NCBI GenBank assembly: GCA_016840595.1
Contig: JAEOSA010000113.1
Location: 1-6,434, forward strand
DNA length: 6,434 nucleotides
Direction: 5' to 3'
Origin: Candidatus Hermodarchaeota archaeon
GTDB lineage: Archaea > Asgardarchaeota > Hermodarchaeia > Hermodarchaeales > Hermodarchaeaceae
Shown: piece by piece, positions 5,491 through 6,434 of the stretch
How positions within the stretch are numbered: position 1 is the first letter of the stretch
Layout of the letters: every line of letters starts with the position of its first letter
Translations under genes and position numbers: made by a program
The notes under the pieces: model-generated
Databases searched by the model: none
What the model saw: only the letters and a program-made list of their open reading frames with translations
What the model was told of the DNA's origin: nothing

Positions 5491-5510
5491 AATCAGGGAG
5501 ATTTGAACTG

Positions 5511-6434
5511 TTGTCAAGTAAATCAAAGAAGCCCACGGAGAACCGTTTAGCTAATGAAAAAAGCCCGTACCTGCTTCAACATGCCCATAACCCTGTTGAC
5601 TGGTATCCATGGGGGAAAGAAGCATTTAGCAAAGCAAAGAAGGAAGGTAAACCCATCTTTCTATCCATTGGCTACAGTACTTGCCATTGGTGTCATGTGA
5701 TGGCTCATGAGTCATTTGAGAACGAGCGAATTGCAAAGCTCATGAATGACGCATTTGTGAATATTAAGGTGGATCGAGAAGAACGTCCAGACATTGATTC
5801 GTTGTACATGTCGGTAGCCCAGATGTTGACAGGAAGTGGGGGGTGGCCATTGACAATTATCATGGCGCCGGATAAGCAGCCGTTTTTTGCAGCAACGTAT
5901 ATTCCAGCTGAAACGCGGTTTGGTCGGATGGGTTTGGATGAACTGATTCCGGAAATTCAACGTTTATGGAAGGAGGATAGGAATCGTCTCAATACGATTA
6001 CGAAGAATATTAGGACTAACCTTGAAACATCTGCGCAGGGCTCGAAGGGAGCGGAACTCGGAGAAGGCGTCCTGGAAATGGCGTTTGACTCCCTAAAACA
6101 ACGGTTTGATGAAGAATACGGGGGTTTCGGTTTTCGTCCGAAATTCCCATCTCCCCATAATCTTATGTTTTTACTCCGATACTGGAAGCGCACGAAGGAC
6201 AAAGAAGCCCTCCGGATGGTGGAGTCGACCTTGCAGGCGATGCGTATGGGAGGGATTTTTGATCATGTGGGGTTAGGCTTTCATCGATATTCCACCGATC
6301 CAAAGTGGTTGCTTCCACATTTTGAGAAGATGCTCTATGATCAGGCTATGCTGATCATGGCATATGCTGAAGCATACCAGGCGACCAAGAAGGACGAGTA
6401 TGCTCAAACAGTGCGAGAAATCATCACCTATGTA
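5511..6434 (+). CDS. Thioredoxin-domain DUF255 protein (YyaL/SPATA20-type), N-terminal 308 residues
   Basis: The frame is open to the right edge. These 308 residues are the N-terminal part of a family whose members usually have about 650-700. [21 protein letters not shown] is the family's hallmark opening. A thioredoxin-fold domain follows, with C58-H-W-C61 in [16 protein letters not shown] and then [10 protein letters not shown] and GGWPLTI. From about residue 190 the helical barrel (six-hairpin glycosidase-like) domain begins, with [11 protein letters not shown] and [15 protein letters not shown]...[16 protein letters not shown]. Members are cytoplasmic and highly conserved in all domains of life; a redox or thiol role is suggested by the CxxC, but the exact reaction is unsettled. 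Start: TTG at 5511, with GGGAG (5496-5500) 10 nt upstream and an in-frame TAA at 5490; no ATG is nearer. No frameshift is seen. Family assignment is secure. Confidence 0.92.
   Translation, partial: MSSKSKKPTENRLANEKSPYLLQHAHNPVDWYPWGKEAFSKAKKEGKPIFLSIGYSTCHWCHVMAHESFENERIAKLMNDAFVNIKVDREERPDIDSLYMSVAQMLTGSGGWPLTIIMAPDKQPFFAATYIPAETRFGRMGLDELIPEIQRLWKEDRNRLNTITKNIRTNLETSAQGSKGAELGEGVLEMAFDSLKQRFDEEYGGFGFRPKFPSPHNLMFLLRYWKRTKDKEALRMVESTLQAMRMGGIFDHVGLGFHRYSTDPKWLLPHFEKMLYDQAMLIMAYAEAYQATKKDEYAQTVREIITYV

Noticed and set aside
5712..6202. Two minus-strand open frames of about 80 codons
   Set aside because: They are antisense to a highly conserved DUF255 coding sequence and have no start signals.
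1..6434. CRISPR array, tRNA or rRNA gene, insertion sequence or integration site
   Set aside because: No regularly spaced repeats, cloverleaf-like sequence, transposase or integrase motifs, or terminal repeats were seen on either strand.

Overview
The window looks archaeal. Several genes are preceded by BRE/TATA-like boxes rather than bacterial -35/-10 boxes. It encodes a Tfx-type HTH regulator and a DUF2769-like cysteine-rich protein, both mainly archaeal families. One operon looks leaderless at its first gene but has Shine-Dalgarno (SD) motifs at internal starts. Three plus-strand genes probably start with TTG. The gene mix would fit an Asgard-type or euryarchaeal genome, but the exact lineage cannot be fixed from this sequence. 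No rRNA, tRNA, CRISPR array, insertion sequence or integrase is visible.

Layout. Minus strand, left part: the N-terminal piece of a probable PD-(D/E)XK nuclease (1-206, cut by the window edge); a 47-residue highly charged protein (296-439) with its own TATA-like box and a strong SD; then a two-gene operon read right to left from 3488. That operon encodes a signal-peptide-bearing, C-terminally anchored C39/BtrH-type cysteine peptidase-like protein (1923-3488), followed with a 1-nt stop/start overlap by a membrane-anchored class C beta-lactamase-like serine hydrolase (583-1923). Plus strand, right part: a Tfx-type regulator (3700-4191) followed at once by a two-TM PH-domain (DUF304) protein (4197-4931) and a hairpin/T-tract terminator; a monocistronic DUF2769-like eight-cysteine protein (5119-5430) with BRE/TATA and terminator; and the N-terminal half of a thioredoxin-domain DUF255 (YyaL/SPATA20-type) protein that runs off the right edge (5511-6434).

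How it may work together. The regulator operon and the ecto-hydrolase operon are divergent, sharing a 211-bp intergenic region. Each promoter carries a copy of the same dyad (half-site ATGTTTAC, 9-nt spacer, GTAA-type second half) just downstream of its TATA box. The simplest reading is a self-contained regulon: the Tfx-type protein controls its own operon and the two surface hydrolases, and the membrane PH protein is made with the regulator. The dyads and the domain calls are read from sequence; the regulatory link and any shared envelope or peptide-processing role are inference.
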